Assembly: GCA_022695795.1 (NCBI GenBank) | Contig: MU404075.1 | Coordinates: 419,548 to 483,547, forward strand | Direction of reading: 5' to 3' | DNA from: Biscogniauxia marginata | Taxonomy: Eukaryota; Ascomycota; Sordariomycetes; Xylariales; Xylariaceae | DNA: 64,000 nt | Part shown: positions 35,068-46,145 of the stretch, piece by piece | How positions within the stretch are numbered: position 1 is the first letter of the stretch | Layout of the letters: each line of letters starts with the position of its first letter | Notes under the pieces: model-generated | What the model was told of the DNA's origin: nothing | The model's database searches: none | Seen by the model: only the letters and a program-made list of their open reading frames with translations | Position numbers and translations under genes: made by a program

Positions 35068-35312
35068 ATCCCGCATGATCTCGTAACCAGGGTTGAGCTC
35101 GAGGGCGTAATAGGAGAAGAAACGAGAAAATATGCTGCTAAATAGTAATAGGCCTCGCAAGTCCGACGCCGGGTTTGCGCTGTCTTAACTGAAACGACCG
35201 AAACAGAAACAGAGTCAACGGTCTAACCTAGTATAGATCTATACAGCTGCCAAGACATAGCAGAAGTAGCGATTTTTACTTCCTTCTTTTTTTTTTCGCC
35301 CTCTCCCCCCTT

Positions 35313-36607
35313 TTAGAACTTGTAGACCTGATCCTTCGTGTAGCCCAGCTCCTTAAGGATTCCCGTCAGCTCGCCCTGGTCAGCAGGGCTGAGCTTATTG
35401 CCCGAGACGGCATTATATAAGCCGGGGGGGCCACAGACGAAGACCTTGACGTTGCCGCTCTTGGGCTCGGACAGGACCGTCTTGAGCAGGTCCTTGGTGA
35501 TGAAGCCCTTGCCACCAACCCAGTCCTTGGGCGGCTTGTCGAGCACGTAGAAGGCGCGGAAGCGCTGGGGGTACGTGTTCTCGAGGTTCTGGAGCTCGCG
35601 CTTCAAGAGGATGTCCTCCTCGCTCACGTTGCCGAAGACGAGCGTGACCTTGGTCTTGTCCTCGGGGTTGTTGAAGATGGCCCGGATCAGCTGGTACATG
35701 GGCGTGATGCCCGTGCCGCCCGCCACCAGCCCGATGTGCTCGTGCTTGTTCGCGCTCCACGGGTACTTGGGCAGCGGGCCCTTGAAGTCGAGGCGCTGCC
35801 CCGGAACCATGTCATGTAGGTGCGTGGACATGGGCCCGTTAGGGTACTTCTTGATGATGAGCTCGAGGTAGCCCTTAGCGTCTATTATGTAACGACAGAA
35901 CAAAGGGTCAGCACTGATTTATTTCTCTTCACAACGAGAAGGAAAAAGGAAAAAAGAAAAAAGCCCTCCCCCGGGAAAATCAACAAGTCGAGACAGGAAA
36001 TCAGAACAACGTGAACTCACCCTCGTCACTCGTAGGCGTATAAGGTCTTAAAACCGGCTTCTCGGCGTCAGGGGCCTTGAACATGGTTAGGAGCGCGCTG
36101 GCGACGGGCAGGCCGGACACCTGGTCATCCTCGGGCAGCTTGAAGATGAGCTTCTTGGTGTTGTGGTTGATGACCTCAACGTCTTTCAGCAGCAGCGAAA
36201 CGAAGCCCTGGTCCCCGCCCGTGAAGGTCTTCTTCGGCGCGCCAGCATTGGCTATGGCCGCCTTCGCCTTGCCCTCGGCCTTCTGCCCGGACGACGTGCC
36301 GAGGAAGTAGTAGCCCGCGCCCGCGACGGCGGCCGCGCCGGCTGCGTACAGAAGCGTGTTGGAGCCGCCCTTGGCACTGGGCTCGGTGGCGTAGTTGCGC
36401 GTGTGGAGGAGGGACTGGGTTCATGCCGTGTGTTAGCAGATGGCCATCGAGGTGTGTAAGTGCGTGGGATGGGTTTCGCAGCTCGGGTCGACGAACTTCG
36501 GAGCTCCGGGAGCTCGGGAGCTCGGGCCAGGGCATTGTTGAGAATCAGTTCGCAAAACTTACGCGCTTCAGCGGCTGTCCCGCTCGGAATGCTGACCTGG
36601 CGAACAT
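35313..36607 (-). CDS. NADH-cytochrome b5 reductase, mitochondrial (MCR1)
   Basis: Exons (minus) 36607-36563, 36414-36021 and 35881-35313 give 335 aa, the normal length for MCR1. Exon 1 encodes [15 protein letters not shown], a typical basic mitochondrial presequence. Residues about 35-53 ([19 protein letters not shown]) are the single TM anchor. The FAD-binding motif [10 protein letters not shown] spans 138-147 and is completed across the second intron. [10 protein letters not shown] (162-171), the NADH-binding [12 protein letters not shown] (from 201) and CGPP (296-299) follow, and the protein ends QVYKF. It transfers electrons from NADH to cytochrome b5 or other acceptors at the outer membrane and intermembrane space, supporting sterol synthesis and ascorbyl-radical reduction. 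All junctions are GT-AG and in phase. The second intron has a purine-rich start in coding orientation. Confidence 0.95.
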
Positions 36608-37920
36608 TGTCAGGTTATTATGTAGGGGCGGTTATGAAGTCAATTGGGTGAGAAGACGAGGAGGTTAGGTGAGATGAGGTGAGGTGAGGTTGAGGTGAAA
36701 GAAAGGAAGGGCTGCCGAAAGCCCGCTGTTGCCGTCCAAGTTTGTAACCGAAGAAGGAAAACCTTAGGTTACTGAGAAAAAAGGACAGCTCCACTAGGGC
36801 GAATGACGTCATCGCATGATAAATCATGTCCTCTGCGCCATTGAAATTCGTTGTTTGCGAAACGACTTGACCCCACAGCTTCCGAACGGCTTACAAATAC
36901 TCCGCGGGTGATGGAAAATGGAACTCCGAGAAAGCCATAGGGGTGAGGTAGTATGCGACTAGCTCAATCGCATCTTAGGTTTACGGTAGATGATCTTTAA
37001 TTCTTAAATCAACTAAAGCTAGGTATTCAACTAATTGCCCATTGATCAAGGGAGTTGAAGTCCGCTCAACAAGTCATGAATGAAAGAGCACGAGCTTGGA
37101 GCATAAGGCGATGCAATGCTGCTAGCGATGAAATAGAGAATAAGCTATCTAGCTAAGTATTAAATGTCGTCCTGTAGTCGATTTTTCTTTTCGGAGGCGA
37201 ATGAGTAGAAGAGAAATATAATCTAGGCCTCTCGTATAATACTGATCAGTTAGGAACAGAGGGGTCGGAATGTCTCAACCCTACTGTTTTTAGCAATTGA
37301 ACATATAAAGAGCTAAATAGGGCTTCGTGCTCAAGCCTCTTTCAGTAGCATTTAATAAGAGCGAGGCAATTTGTATTAGAATGACTTGTAATGAGTACTC
37401 ATGTCTCCCTGGATAATTTCGAGTATATGCTATATATCGTTATATGTCGATAGTCCGGGAACTGTGGGAATAGTTATAACCTCGGTAGGTTAAGCAATGC
37501 ATGGTTATGCAGGGAAGTTGGGAAGAACCAATGAACTTGACCTTTAATAGAATCAACTCACTTATAACCTCTTTCAATGTTCGCACTTGTTTGGGAATTC
37601 CAGCCCCGCATCTCAACTACCGCCATAGTATTAGGTATGACTGGAGCCAAATTAAGTTCAGAACTCAATAATATGCTGGTAGGAAATAGACTATACTAAA
37701 GTTTGAGATGGTGCGATGATTTTAAATCAAGAAATCCTAAGCATTTATACAGGATCATTATGCGTTTATACAAGGTAATGTGTAAAATTGTGCTATAAAA
37801 TTCAATCCAAAAGGTCCCATTTCTTGTTTGGTAATTCTAAAGCACATCGTCTTATAGCTTCTTAATAACACTTTCGATAGCCAAGCTACGACTAGTTGAG
37901 AGTATGCCCCTCCCCCCCGT
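36608..37920. other. Intergenic, no gene seen
   Basis: About 1.3 kb. The left portion is the MCR1 promoter, with GAGGT repeats near 36670-36700. No frame of substance and no RNA gene was found. Confidence 0.45.
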
Positions 37921-39228
37921 TCAAGGTATCCGGAGAACGTCATCGACATTAACCACCTGGCCAGTTGCGATCGATTTGTTCGCCGATATCCCTGTCAAGA
38001 TGGACAACGCGCCATCGACGTGACTGGCGGCACGCATATACTCGTCGGACACCGGCTCGCCGAACAAGTCATTCAGCAGCACCGTGTCACCACCGCCGTG
38101 CGCGCCAACCCCGACGGGGATCTCAATATCCCGAGGTTTCTCGAATAGAGGCCGGAGAACAAGAGACCGTCTCTCGATCGACCCCTCGGCCGCCTGGTCG
38201 CCACCCGAGTTGACGTAGCTGTTCTCGACCACCTCGAGTTCCAGCCGGCCGCCGGTGCCGTTAAAACTGACCCGGAACCCTTCCCACGGCGCGTACGCCG
38301 TGAGCGAGTACGTCAGCACGGCGCCGTTCTTGTACCGGACTAGCAGGTTCATCGTGTCCTCGATGCTGATGCCGTCGCCAAAGACGCTCTGGTCGCGGTA
38401 GTAGGCGTCCTCGTGCTCGGCGTCGAGGTACATGGCCTTGAGCTGCTCGTGCTCCTCCATGCGCAGCGCGAAGGGGTCGGCCCTCGCGGCCTCGCTCCCG
38501 CGCGCGCGAGCGTAGAACCCGGTCACGCCCCGGCGCTCCGCGTTCTCGCGCCCGTAGAACTTGAGGTCGCCCTGCGCGTACACCGTCGCCGGCCGCGTCT
38601 GCAGCCAGAAGTTGACCAGGTCGAAGTGGTGCGTGCTCTTGTGCACCAGCAGCCCGCCGCTGTTGCGCTTGTCGCGATGCCAGCGCCGGAAGTAGTCCGC
38701 GCCGTGCGACGTGTTGAGCATCCACTCGAAGTGCACGCTGGTGACGGTGCCGATGGCACCGGACCGGAGCAGCTCGAAGACTTTGGTGTTGTGCGGCGCG
38801 TAGCGGTAGTTGAAGGTCACGCGGACGTTCTTGCCGGTGCGTTCGACCGCGTCGAAGATCTCGTTACACCGCGGAGCGTCGATCGTCATGGGCTTCTCGG
38901 TGATGACGTTGCAGCCGAGTTCGAGGGCCTTCACGATGTAGATGTTATGGGTCCGGTCAATCGTAGTCACGATCACCTCGTCTGGCTTGGTTTCGCGAAT
39001 CATCTTCTCAAAATCGGAGGCGAGGAATGTAGGGACGGCGCCATGGCCTAGTGACTCGAGCTTCGAATTGGCATAGTTCATTCGGGTTTGGTTTGTGTCG
39101 CTTATGGCCACGATACAAGAGGTCTTGGAATAGTCTCTCGCGATCGCCGTGTAAAAGAATATGGCTCGCCCCCCAGTGCCTACGAGGGCATACCTCTTCT
39201 TCGTACGCAAAGTTGAGATGTCGGCCAT
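37921..39228 (-). CDS. Gfo/Idh/MocA-family oxidoreductase, 435 aa
   Basis: A single frame. The ATG at 39228 (MADISTLRTKKRYALVGTGG) is preferred to one 21 nt upstream. The Rossmann motif is ALVGTGGRA. The NAD(P)-site ITEKPMTIDAP has the conserved EKP lysine, and THHFDLVNFW carries the catalytic-site histidines typical of the family. The C-terminal domain includes DGISIEDTMNLLVRYKNGA and ends DDVLRIP. Such enzymes oxidise or reduce sugars, inositols or amino-sugars with NAD(P). The substrate is unknown. The coding strand is GC-rich at third positions, which creates a long antisense frame at 38413-39051 that is not a gene. It is head to head with the permease at 40587, which suggests a shared substrate or control. 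Confidence 0.92.
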   Translation of the reverse strand: MADISTLRTKKRYALVGTGGRAIFFYTAIARDYSKTSCIVAISDTNQTRMNYANSKLESLGHGAVPTFLASDFEKMIRETKPDEVIVTTIDRTHNIYIVKALELGCNVITEKPMTIDAPRCNEIFDAVERTGKNVRVTFNYRYAPHNTKVFELLRSGAIGTVTSVHFEWMLNTSHGADYFRRWHRDKRNSGGLLVHKSTHHFDLVNFWLQTRPATVYAQGDLKFYGRENAERRGVTGFYARARGSEAARADPFALRMEEHEQLKAMYLDAEHEDAYYRDQSVFGDGISIEDTMNLLVRYKNGAVLTYSLTAYAPWEGFRVSFNGTGGRLELEVVENSYVNSGGDQAAEGSIERRSLVLRPLFEKPRDIEIPVGVGAHGGGDTVLLNDLFGEPVSDEYMRAASHVDGALSILTGISANKSIATGQVVNVDDVLRIP

Positions 39229-40586
39229 AGTGTAAGTTAGGAAATACAACCCTGGTAAGAAGATGGCAATGCAGGGGCTAATCTAAAATCTCCAAGGATT
39301 GCGCTGAGAAGCTCAGGTGATCCCGATCTCTTATGCATTTGCAGGAAACAGCTGCAGGTTTCTACAGCTCTTGAATACCATGCCAGAAAGCATCGTCTCT
39401 GCTTAAGGTCATTGTCGGACGCATGTCTCGCGAGTCAAGATGTACCGAAGTGGGTTGAAGAAGTTGGAGAATTCGACTATCAGCCCCCCCGCTCTCTTCC
39501 CCTCTGTAGATATCTGGTGGATACCCCCTATACTAGTCCCACTATAACGTGGAGTTCACCTTTAGTTGGATTGCCTAATAGAAAACTACCCCAGGCAAGG
39601 GTACATGGGATTCGTATAAAGACTACCTATGTATACCTAATACTTCATCATATTATTCTCAAATATTGATGACAAGGAGTCTTTCTAAATCTAAATCGAC
39701 TTTATTGCAGCGTCTGATATTAAATATGGCATTCGCAGCTAATATACAACAGCGAAGTACTATCAACGTATATTCGCCGGGTAGGTAATCCTACCGGGGC
39801 TGCTTTTAGCCGGATCTGGGGTATTCTCCACCCCCACAAGTCTATAGGAGATGTGGGGTTTTTGGGGTATAGCATATGGCACTATCTACTTGCTAAGGCA
39901 CGCGGACTTCTTAGTATGGCCAATCATGGTTATTAATTCCACGTGTTTTGATATCCCCGACCTGCCAATGCAGTTTGGAAGACGCTTAGCTATAATTAGA
40001 CACCGGTTAAATTCACAGAATCCTGTTATTGGTTGTTACGAAGAGATGGTCCGACAGTCAAGTTAGCTGTAGATAGCATCTTAGCAATGTCATCTCTCTT
40101 TCTTTAGTCCTTACCCACAAACACGGAGCTTGATATTTCCACCAATGACCACGGTACGATACAATTAGTAGATACGACCACCTGACATATGTTTAATGAC
40201 CATAATTGTGTGTTAAGCTCCCTGACAAGTAGCCAACACCCGAGTCCTTGGTAGACAGCTTGGATCTATATATCCGGTAAGAAACAGACATACAAGTATG
40301 GCTTAGTCATTTTTGGCCGCCGATCTGGCCCAAGTACTTACCAAAACTTATTTGGGACCTTCAAATCCAAACAAGAAACCAGCGTCTTAAGAACCACGTT
40401 CGTGGCTAGCGTCCAGGGATCCCCGCAACCCCAAGTTCCCATGGTTCTGGGTCTTTAATAAGAGTCACGTCTTACCTATTTTCTGCAGGCAATGATAATC
40501 CTCAGCTTCTCCTATATCTCTGTTTATTCCCGTCCATCCTAGAATCATCATTGACATAGAACAAAGTTTCTATCCAAGGAGTCAAG
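39229..40586. other. Divergent promoter region
   Basis: About 1.36 kb between the oxidoreductase (minus) and the permease (plus). No gene is seen; a 71-codon frame at 39851 has no motif. Confidence 0.4.
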
Positions 40587-42573
40587 ATGGCGGGTGAGCA
40601 TACCACATCTACAGCTACTGCTGATAACACTGATACGATCACGCCAGCCAGTGGGCCGGCAACAAGAGTCCCGGTCGTCGACTCTAATGCGGATAAAGCC
40701 GCCAAGTTCATTGCAGAGCATGGCGAAGTCACATTCAACTATGAAGAGGAAAAGCAGGTGCTGAAGCGCATCGATATGCGGATCCTTCCTCTTATTCTTG
40801 GTGCTTACTTCTTCCAACAACTGGACAAATCTGCACTGTCATACGTCTCGATATTTGGTCTCATCGAGGACGCGAAACTCAAGAACCTGGAATATTCATG
40901 GCTTGGGTCGATCCTCTACTTCGCTCAACTTATATTTCAACCATTAGCGGCCTTTCTTCTCGTCAAGCTTCCCACCGGAAAAGTGATCGGCGTAGCAATT
41001 ATCTGTTGGGTATGTTGCAATCTCATGTCTTGCCTACATTCTTATTCTTCGATACTCAGCACTACATTTGTATTTCTATCATGCAGGGCTACTAAAAATT
41101 AGAGAGTCGCCTGTGCGTCACAATATTTTTTTGAAGACGAAACTTACTTGTACAAAATTGTTTATGTTTCTTTTTGATGCCTTGTATTAAAGAACACAGA
41201 AAGTCGACGGCCTTTGAGCATCACATACTAACTGTAATTGACTAGGGCTCCTGTGCAACGTTGATGGCGGCTTGTACTAACTTTCCTTCCCTCCTAGCGC
41301 TACGCTTCCTGCTTGGCTCGTTCGAAGCCATGATTGCTCCATCATGCTTAGCAGTAACGCAGATGTGGTGGCGAAGATCTGAACAGACGCTGAGGACTTC
41401 GTATTGGAATGCCATGAACGGCGTGACATTCATTGTCGGTAGTCTCGCAACCTACGGACTTGGTCACATCGTCAGTGATAAAGTCTACCGTTATCAAACC
41501 ATTTTCATATTCTGTGGTGGTCTCACTGTGCTATTTGGCATTGTCTTCATAATATTTATGCCGGACTCGCCTATGGAGGCTAAGTACTTGAAAGAACGCG
41601 AACAAGTCATCGCGGTCGAGCGATTGCGTGCCAATCAAATGGGAGTTGCTAGTCGAAAGTGGAAGTGGGATCATGCCAAAGAAACTTTTACGGACTTCAA
41701 GACTTTGCTGTGGTTTCTGCTAGTTACTTCAATATCGTGAGTTTATATGTCTAATTTCGAAGTCCTGCAACACTAGCTAATAGTTTATGACATAGAATAC
41801 CGAGTGGTGGGATTAGCAGTTTTGGAAACCTCATTATTAAGGATTTCGGATACACCAACTTCGACGCAATCCTATTTAGCCTTCCTAGCGGTGCCATTCA
41901 GATTATCGCTATTATCGGTTCTGCTTGGTTAGCGACAAGGTTCTCTCGCAAAGGTTTAATCATCACATGTCTTAGCATATTCCCTACTGTTGGCACGATC
42001 CTCATGCTTACGGTCCCTCGTAATGAAAAAAACAAGGGTGTATTACTGGTTGGTTATTACCTAGTTCAAATTCTGAGCGCGATAACCCCAATGATCTACA
42101 CATGGTCGGCTCAGAATACTGGTGGCGACACTAAGAAAAAGACGAGTTCAGCAATGATGTTCATGGGAATGTGTACGGGAAACATCATTGGGCCTTTGCT
42201 TTACAACACGGCTGATGCGCCTCTGTACCGCCCCGGACTGATTGCTAACCTCGTCATGTTCGTGCTTGTTGGCATCCTAGGACAGTATGTGATCCCACGC
42301 TTTGACATACAAATTCGTTTATTAACCACTTACCATTTATACAGGCTCATCCCTATGTACCTCTTGTTCTTGAATAAGTGGCACGCGAAGCAGCGCGAAG
42401 AACTAGGAAAGCAAGCTAATATTGTGGACGAGTCTATGATGAGAAAAAGGGAAATGCAGGATAGCAAGGCTGTTGAACTGGAACAAAACGAGCAGGCCAG
42501 AAATATTGAAGACGATAACGGTCTTAAGGATCTGTCAGATTTGAAGAACGAGGACTTTATCTACGTCTATTAA
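40587..42573 (+). CDS. MFS permease, Dal5/anion:cation symporter type, 543 aa
   Basis: Proposed exons 40587-41009, 41246-41736, 41796-42284 and 42345-42573, all GT-AG. The N-terminus is soluble. The first TM segment follows RIDMRILPLILGAYFFQQLD, the family hallmark (Leu-Asp pair after TM1). LRFLLGSFEAMIAPSCLAVT and MPDSPMEAKYL match allantoate/nicotinate-type permeases. The tail ends DLKNEDFIYVY, a conserved fungal C-terminus. The last intron (42285-42344, GTATGT...ACAG) is 60 nt and has no in-frame stop. Removing it restores the expected ...GILGQLIPMYLLFLNK... helix end, so splicing is favoured. Intron 1 (236 nt) is unusually long for the window. It is likely a plasma-membrane uptake system for an organic anion. 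The divergent oxidoreductase may act on the imported compound. Confidence 0.9.
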
Positions 42574-42912
42574 GTTCACTATGTTATATTACTAGTATAT
42601 AACTAACATGGCTTATTACGAGTGTATTGATATTTGTTGAAGACTCCAAATGTCAAGAATCTCCATTTAAACAAAGGTTACCTAGGTAGGTACCTAAGGT
42701 ATATTGTCCCAGAAAAAAAACCCCCCAAGTTTACATACCAGCCTGTACTTTGCACTTTGTGCATATACTTTCAGCCAAGATCGCAATTCCTTTCACCCCA
42801 CACCTATCTACTATAGCCGTTGAAAATATAGTCGCCAAAGCAGCGTCGTTGAGAGACTTGCTTTCCAATTTTTCCTTCCCCGGGGGTATCTTCATTTTAG
42901 CTACGACGCTGC

Positions 42913-43590
42913 TCAGGTCTGTAAGATTCGTGTACTCATAAACCTCATTATAAGCGTGTCCCACAAGTAAATTTTCCCACTAGAGGCGATGAAGATGTAT
43001 GTACTGCCACCATCGTCAGGGTTGGCAATCATGTGCCCTAGGGGGATGATTAAGAAGGCCTTCTTGGCGGCCATGATGCTGTCCCCATCGAGCCCCCAGT
43101 AGAAATTTAGTTGCAAAGCACCAGTGTTGATGTTCCATCCCTTAAGCGGTTCGGTGACTGCAGGTAACTGAGCTGTTGTTGCTGTCATTTGTTTTGGTAT
43201 CGGAGGAGCTGAGCTTTCATCATTCGTTGGTCTGACGAATCTGGTCTTTAGACGCACTAAAGCCGTCTCATGAGGTATAACCTCTAAGCTAGCAATTAGA
43301 CACACATTGCAAAACACTATACAACATATCAAAATACATGTCTCGACTACATGCATAGTAAACTTATCCAATAGCGTAAAGGAATACTTCTTACGGAATG
43401 CCGGGAGGCTCTGATTGGTCGCATAACATGGATTACATGGACCTGGCAATAGTGGGTAATATACAAAAAAATCACTGAGGTGTGGCATCAATACAATTAC
43501 ATATATTCCTCGATACCCCGTACAACAACCCTCTGCCCCCGACCTTGGCGCTCCAGCCGTACCTGAGCGAGACATCGCTTGAGGCCTCAT
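42913..43590 (-). CDS. Doubtful 225-aa ORF with one hydrophobic segment
   Basis: It opens with an ATG at 43590 and stays open for 225 codons, longer than most chance frames in this AT-leaning DNA. A hydrophobic stretch (VETCILICCIVFCNVCLIASL) lies in the middle. The C-terminal part (LNFYWGLDGDSIMAAKKAFL, GGSTYIFIASSGKIYLWD) has a beta-rich, protein-like look. No family is recognised and no relative is visible nearby. It could be a piece of a larger spliced or decayed gene. Confidence 0.28.
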   Translation of the reverse strand: MRPQAMSRSGTAGAPRSGAEGCCTGYRGIYVIVLMPHLSDFFVYYPLLPGPCNPCYATNQSLPAFRKKYSFTLLDKFTMHVVETCILICCIVFCNVCLIASLEVIPHETALVRLKTRFVRPTNDESSAPPIPKQMTATTAQLPAVTEPLKGWNINTGALQLNFYWGLDGDSIMAAKKAFLIIPLGHMIANPDDGGSTYIFIASSGKIYLWDTLIMRFMSTRILQT

Positions 43591-43611
43591 TTGCCTGAGG
43601 GAAAGTAGCCC

Positions 43612-43758
43612 TTTGCGCTAGACGTCTTCATCAATGGTGGTATCGAGCCGAGCCAAGAAGCATCCGAAGACGCACCGCCTTCCATTTTCCAGGGGTCATT
43701 GAGCTACGACTCGACCACCGAGGCGTGGAACCTGAAGGCCTCGCTGACCGGGCTGTAG
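43612..43758 (+). pseudogene. Kelch-like gene fragment
   Basis: Between two in-frame stops the plus strand reads about 48 residues including ALDVFINGGIEPSQEA and SIFQGSLSYDSTTEAWNL. This resembles one blade of a kelch-repeat protein (hydrophobic-GG, then Y-D-x-x-T-x-x-W). Nothing joins to it on either side, so it is at best a relic. The resemblance is to a short, loose motif. Confidence 0.35.
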
Positions 43759-44535
43759 GCCTCAGTTTTTGTCTGGTTCTTTGACAAAGGCTCTAAAGCC
43801 CACATCGGGCCCTTCATTAGGTCCATCGTTATTGGCCCTCTGGTTGTTGAGTAAAAGTACACAGAAACGTCGAGCAGCAAGTCGAGGGAAAGTCAATTCG
43901 CCTTGGAGGCGATCCGTTGATTGCTGGCCTGGCATTAGGGCTTACCTTCACTTACAACAGGGACGGCTTGCTTTACCTTATCAGTCACTCTTATCCCAGG
44001 GGATAAATCTGCAAGTACTGGAGACATGCTAGCGAGCGCTCTGGGCTCCAACATAAAATAAAGTGGAGTGTATAAACGAATAGCTGGATCTTTGGGGTAT
44101 TTCCTTACCTTGGCTACAAACACTTCGATTCCTGCGTCGGCCCAACTCAGTATGCGCGCAAAATGGTGGGCGTGTATAGTTCAACTACGTATATCTGCCG
44201 AACGCCTTAGTATTTGGTAAACTCTTGAGCTTTAGATCTTCAGTCCGAACGTTAATAGACACCCGTAGTCACTGTTTAGTGTGTCTAAACAATGATCGAG
44301 ATCTTGAACAACTGATTGTTTCCAAACTATATCTTTGTCTCAAATTGACACAAGGTCTAAGCATTAATAATAGGCAGTATATAAAGAGCGAACATCACTC
44401 TTTGATCAAAGAAACAAAAAAGTGTCTTGCATTGCGACAAAGCAAATCCTATTACACCATCCTTGTGAGTGCCATCTTTATTGATTATACCTCCAAGGCA
44501 AAATCCTTGTGCAGAGCACATAAAATTATCAGGCC

Positions 44536-45111
44536 ATGTGTCTCATTCTCCATACGGTGCGCTACGAATGCGGCCATGAGCTACTAGAAAATCCTCAAAC
44601 AGCAAAGATTTGTCTCTTCAGTAGGTCTGGTGCCTGCAGAGAACTCGGGCTCCTCCGTAATCTTCATTTTGACGCAGCCAGTCTCTGTCCTTTGTGTCTC
44701 TCGCTATCAGATTCTGAGGCCCAAAGGGACCCAATTGAATGCGTTGTGAACCTACTGAACGAAAGTGACCTTCTTGAAATGTACAGAAGGGCGGAGGAAC
44801 TCGTCCCTAGGGCCCTTCCTTATGACATTCCACGTCGATGGAGGATTACTGAGCTAAACAGCATAGCTATCTGGAACCTTGACAACTACCTACGTCGAAA
44901 TGCGACCACATTTGACTCGGAGTCTTTGGTATGGTACCTGCGATATATAGCATTTCTGCCTGGTTTCCTTGATCGCAGGTCACTAGTAGAAATGTTGTCA
45001 CCTTGGTTTGCCCGTTTGCTGTCCGAGGAGTACCTAGTAAGCCTGCGAACTAGCATCGCGATCTTGAACTTGGAGATCGTCACAGAGGTTATGGAGTGGA
45101 GGCCAGGTTAA
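44536..45111 (+). CDS. Small Cys/His protein, 191 aa, unknown function
   Basis: The ATG at 44536 has a good context (gccATGTG). The N-terminal 54 residues carry Cys12, His14, Cys26, Cys34, Cys51 and Cys54 in the order CGH...C...C...CPLC. This recalls a degenerate zinc-binding or RING-like module common in small fungal proteins. The remainder is acidic/helical with no membrane segment and ends VMEWRPG. No intron is needed. Function is unknown; a nuclear or ubiquitin-related role would be guesswork. Confidence 0.62.
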   Translation: MCLILHTVRYECGHELLENPQTAKICLFSRSGACRELGLLRNLHFDAASLCPLCLSLSDSEAQRDPIECVVNLLNESDLLEMYRRAEELVPRALPYDIPRRWRITELNSIAIWNLDNYLRRNATTFDSESLVWYLRYIAFLPGFLDRRSLVEMLSPWFARLLSEEYLVSLRTSIAILNLEIVTEVMEWRPG

Positions 45112-46145
45112 CAAAAGACAGTCGGCTTAATTGTGCAGACATATAAGATGTGCATTGTTGATGAATTTCTAAGTGTTTGTTAGCGGCCCAGAGTGGTTGC
45201 TTTGCTTTGTGGCTAGTGAAAGTGGTGCACACGTAAGGGAAAACCGTTCTCTATACCGAGATTGGATTTCGTGATGACTTTGGACAACATCTCATGAAAA
45301 GAAATTTTGAAAAAAAGAAAAAAGAAAAAAAAAAGAAGGAATGTATTGATCTTTTTTGATAGTTTTTTCTCGTTTTCTTCTTCTTTCGATGACTAGGTAA
45401 GTATGAGTATATGGGGTGTTAGGCATCAAATGTGGGAAAGACTACGTGAAGGTAGAAAGGGGTCCATTCGATGTATATAGGACCTAGGATGTTCCAGCAT
45501 TGAAATATATGGTCTCTTAGTTGCGCAACAACAAAGTTGTATGACTTTAATCATCTAGCAGTTCCATGATATTATATGGTAACACACTTTTGTCATAGAG
45601 TTGTGGTATAGAAAGCGTGTCACGACGTGGACCTTATAAAGGGGGCACATACGAATTTGTTGCGCGAAGAGCTAGAACTAGGAATACATGGCCAGCTGTT
45701 ATCTTACAAACAAAACACTCCCTTTATCCCCATACAAGCCTGTACATATGATTCTATTCACCGCTTACAGGCTTTACTAGCACAGGTCACGATCAGTCCT
45801 TAGGCAAGAGATTCCTTGACAAAGATCAATAGGTGCTAAGCAGGTACCTACCTCCTGATAGAACAAAGAAGCAGTTAATATGTAAAAGGCACTGTTATCT
45901 ATGTAGCAGTAGTACTAGTTCCCCACTCAATAACTGAAGTGTTACCTAATGTGCCTAGTGGGTGTGTCGTGATAGCATAATTAAACTAGGTTGTTCCTAG
46001 GGGTAGACGTGCATAAATCTAATATGGCAGAAGAGATTTAGATGGCAGATTGGGCATCCTTATATTGCACCACCACATACACAATCAATCTTCTCGCTTG
46101 AAATACATAACTATAGTTTTACGCTGCTACTTAAGCCTGAATCAA
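45112..46145. other. Spacer between convergent genes
   Basis: About 1 kb with an A-rich run near 45307-45340 followed by a T-rich run. No gene is seen. Confidence 0.45.

Larger units (their letters stand above)
28598..35312. other. 6.7-kb gene-poor region
   Basis: No intact gene is visible. The left part (28.6-29.6 kb) is the promoter of the 1148-aa gene. Scattered frames of 60-120 codons show no recognisable domain. One zone near 32819-33300 looks like a decayed gene and is listed separately. A plus-strand frame at 33688-34038 (116 aa) has an ATG but no motif. The right end has a CT-rich microsatellite at 35011-35067 downstream of the MCR1 gene. Confidence 0.5.
42574..44535. other. Intergenic with doubtful frames and one gene scrap
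   Basis: About 2 kb. It contains a minus-strand 225-codon frame (42913-43590) and a kelch-like scrap (43612-43758), both listed separately. The rest shows nothing assignable. Confidence 0.4.

Noticed and set aside
38413..39051. 212-codon plus-strand frame opposite the oxidoreductase
   Set aside because: It is antisense to a well-conserved gene and its residues are the kind produced by GC-rich third positions.
42289..42344. Donor GTGATC for the last permease intron
   Set aside because: It would shift the frame and lose LIPMYLLFLNK. The GTATGT donor at 42285 keeps phase.
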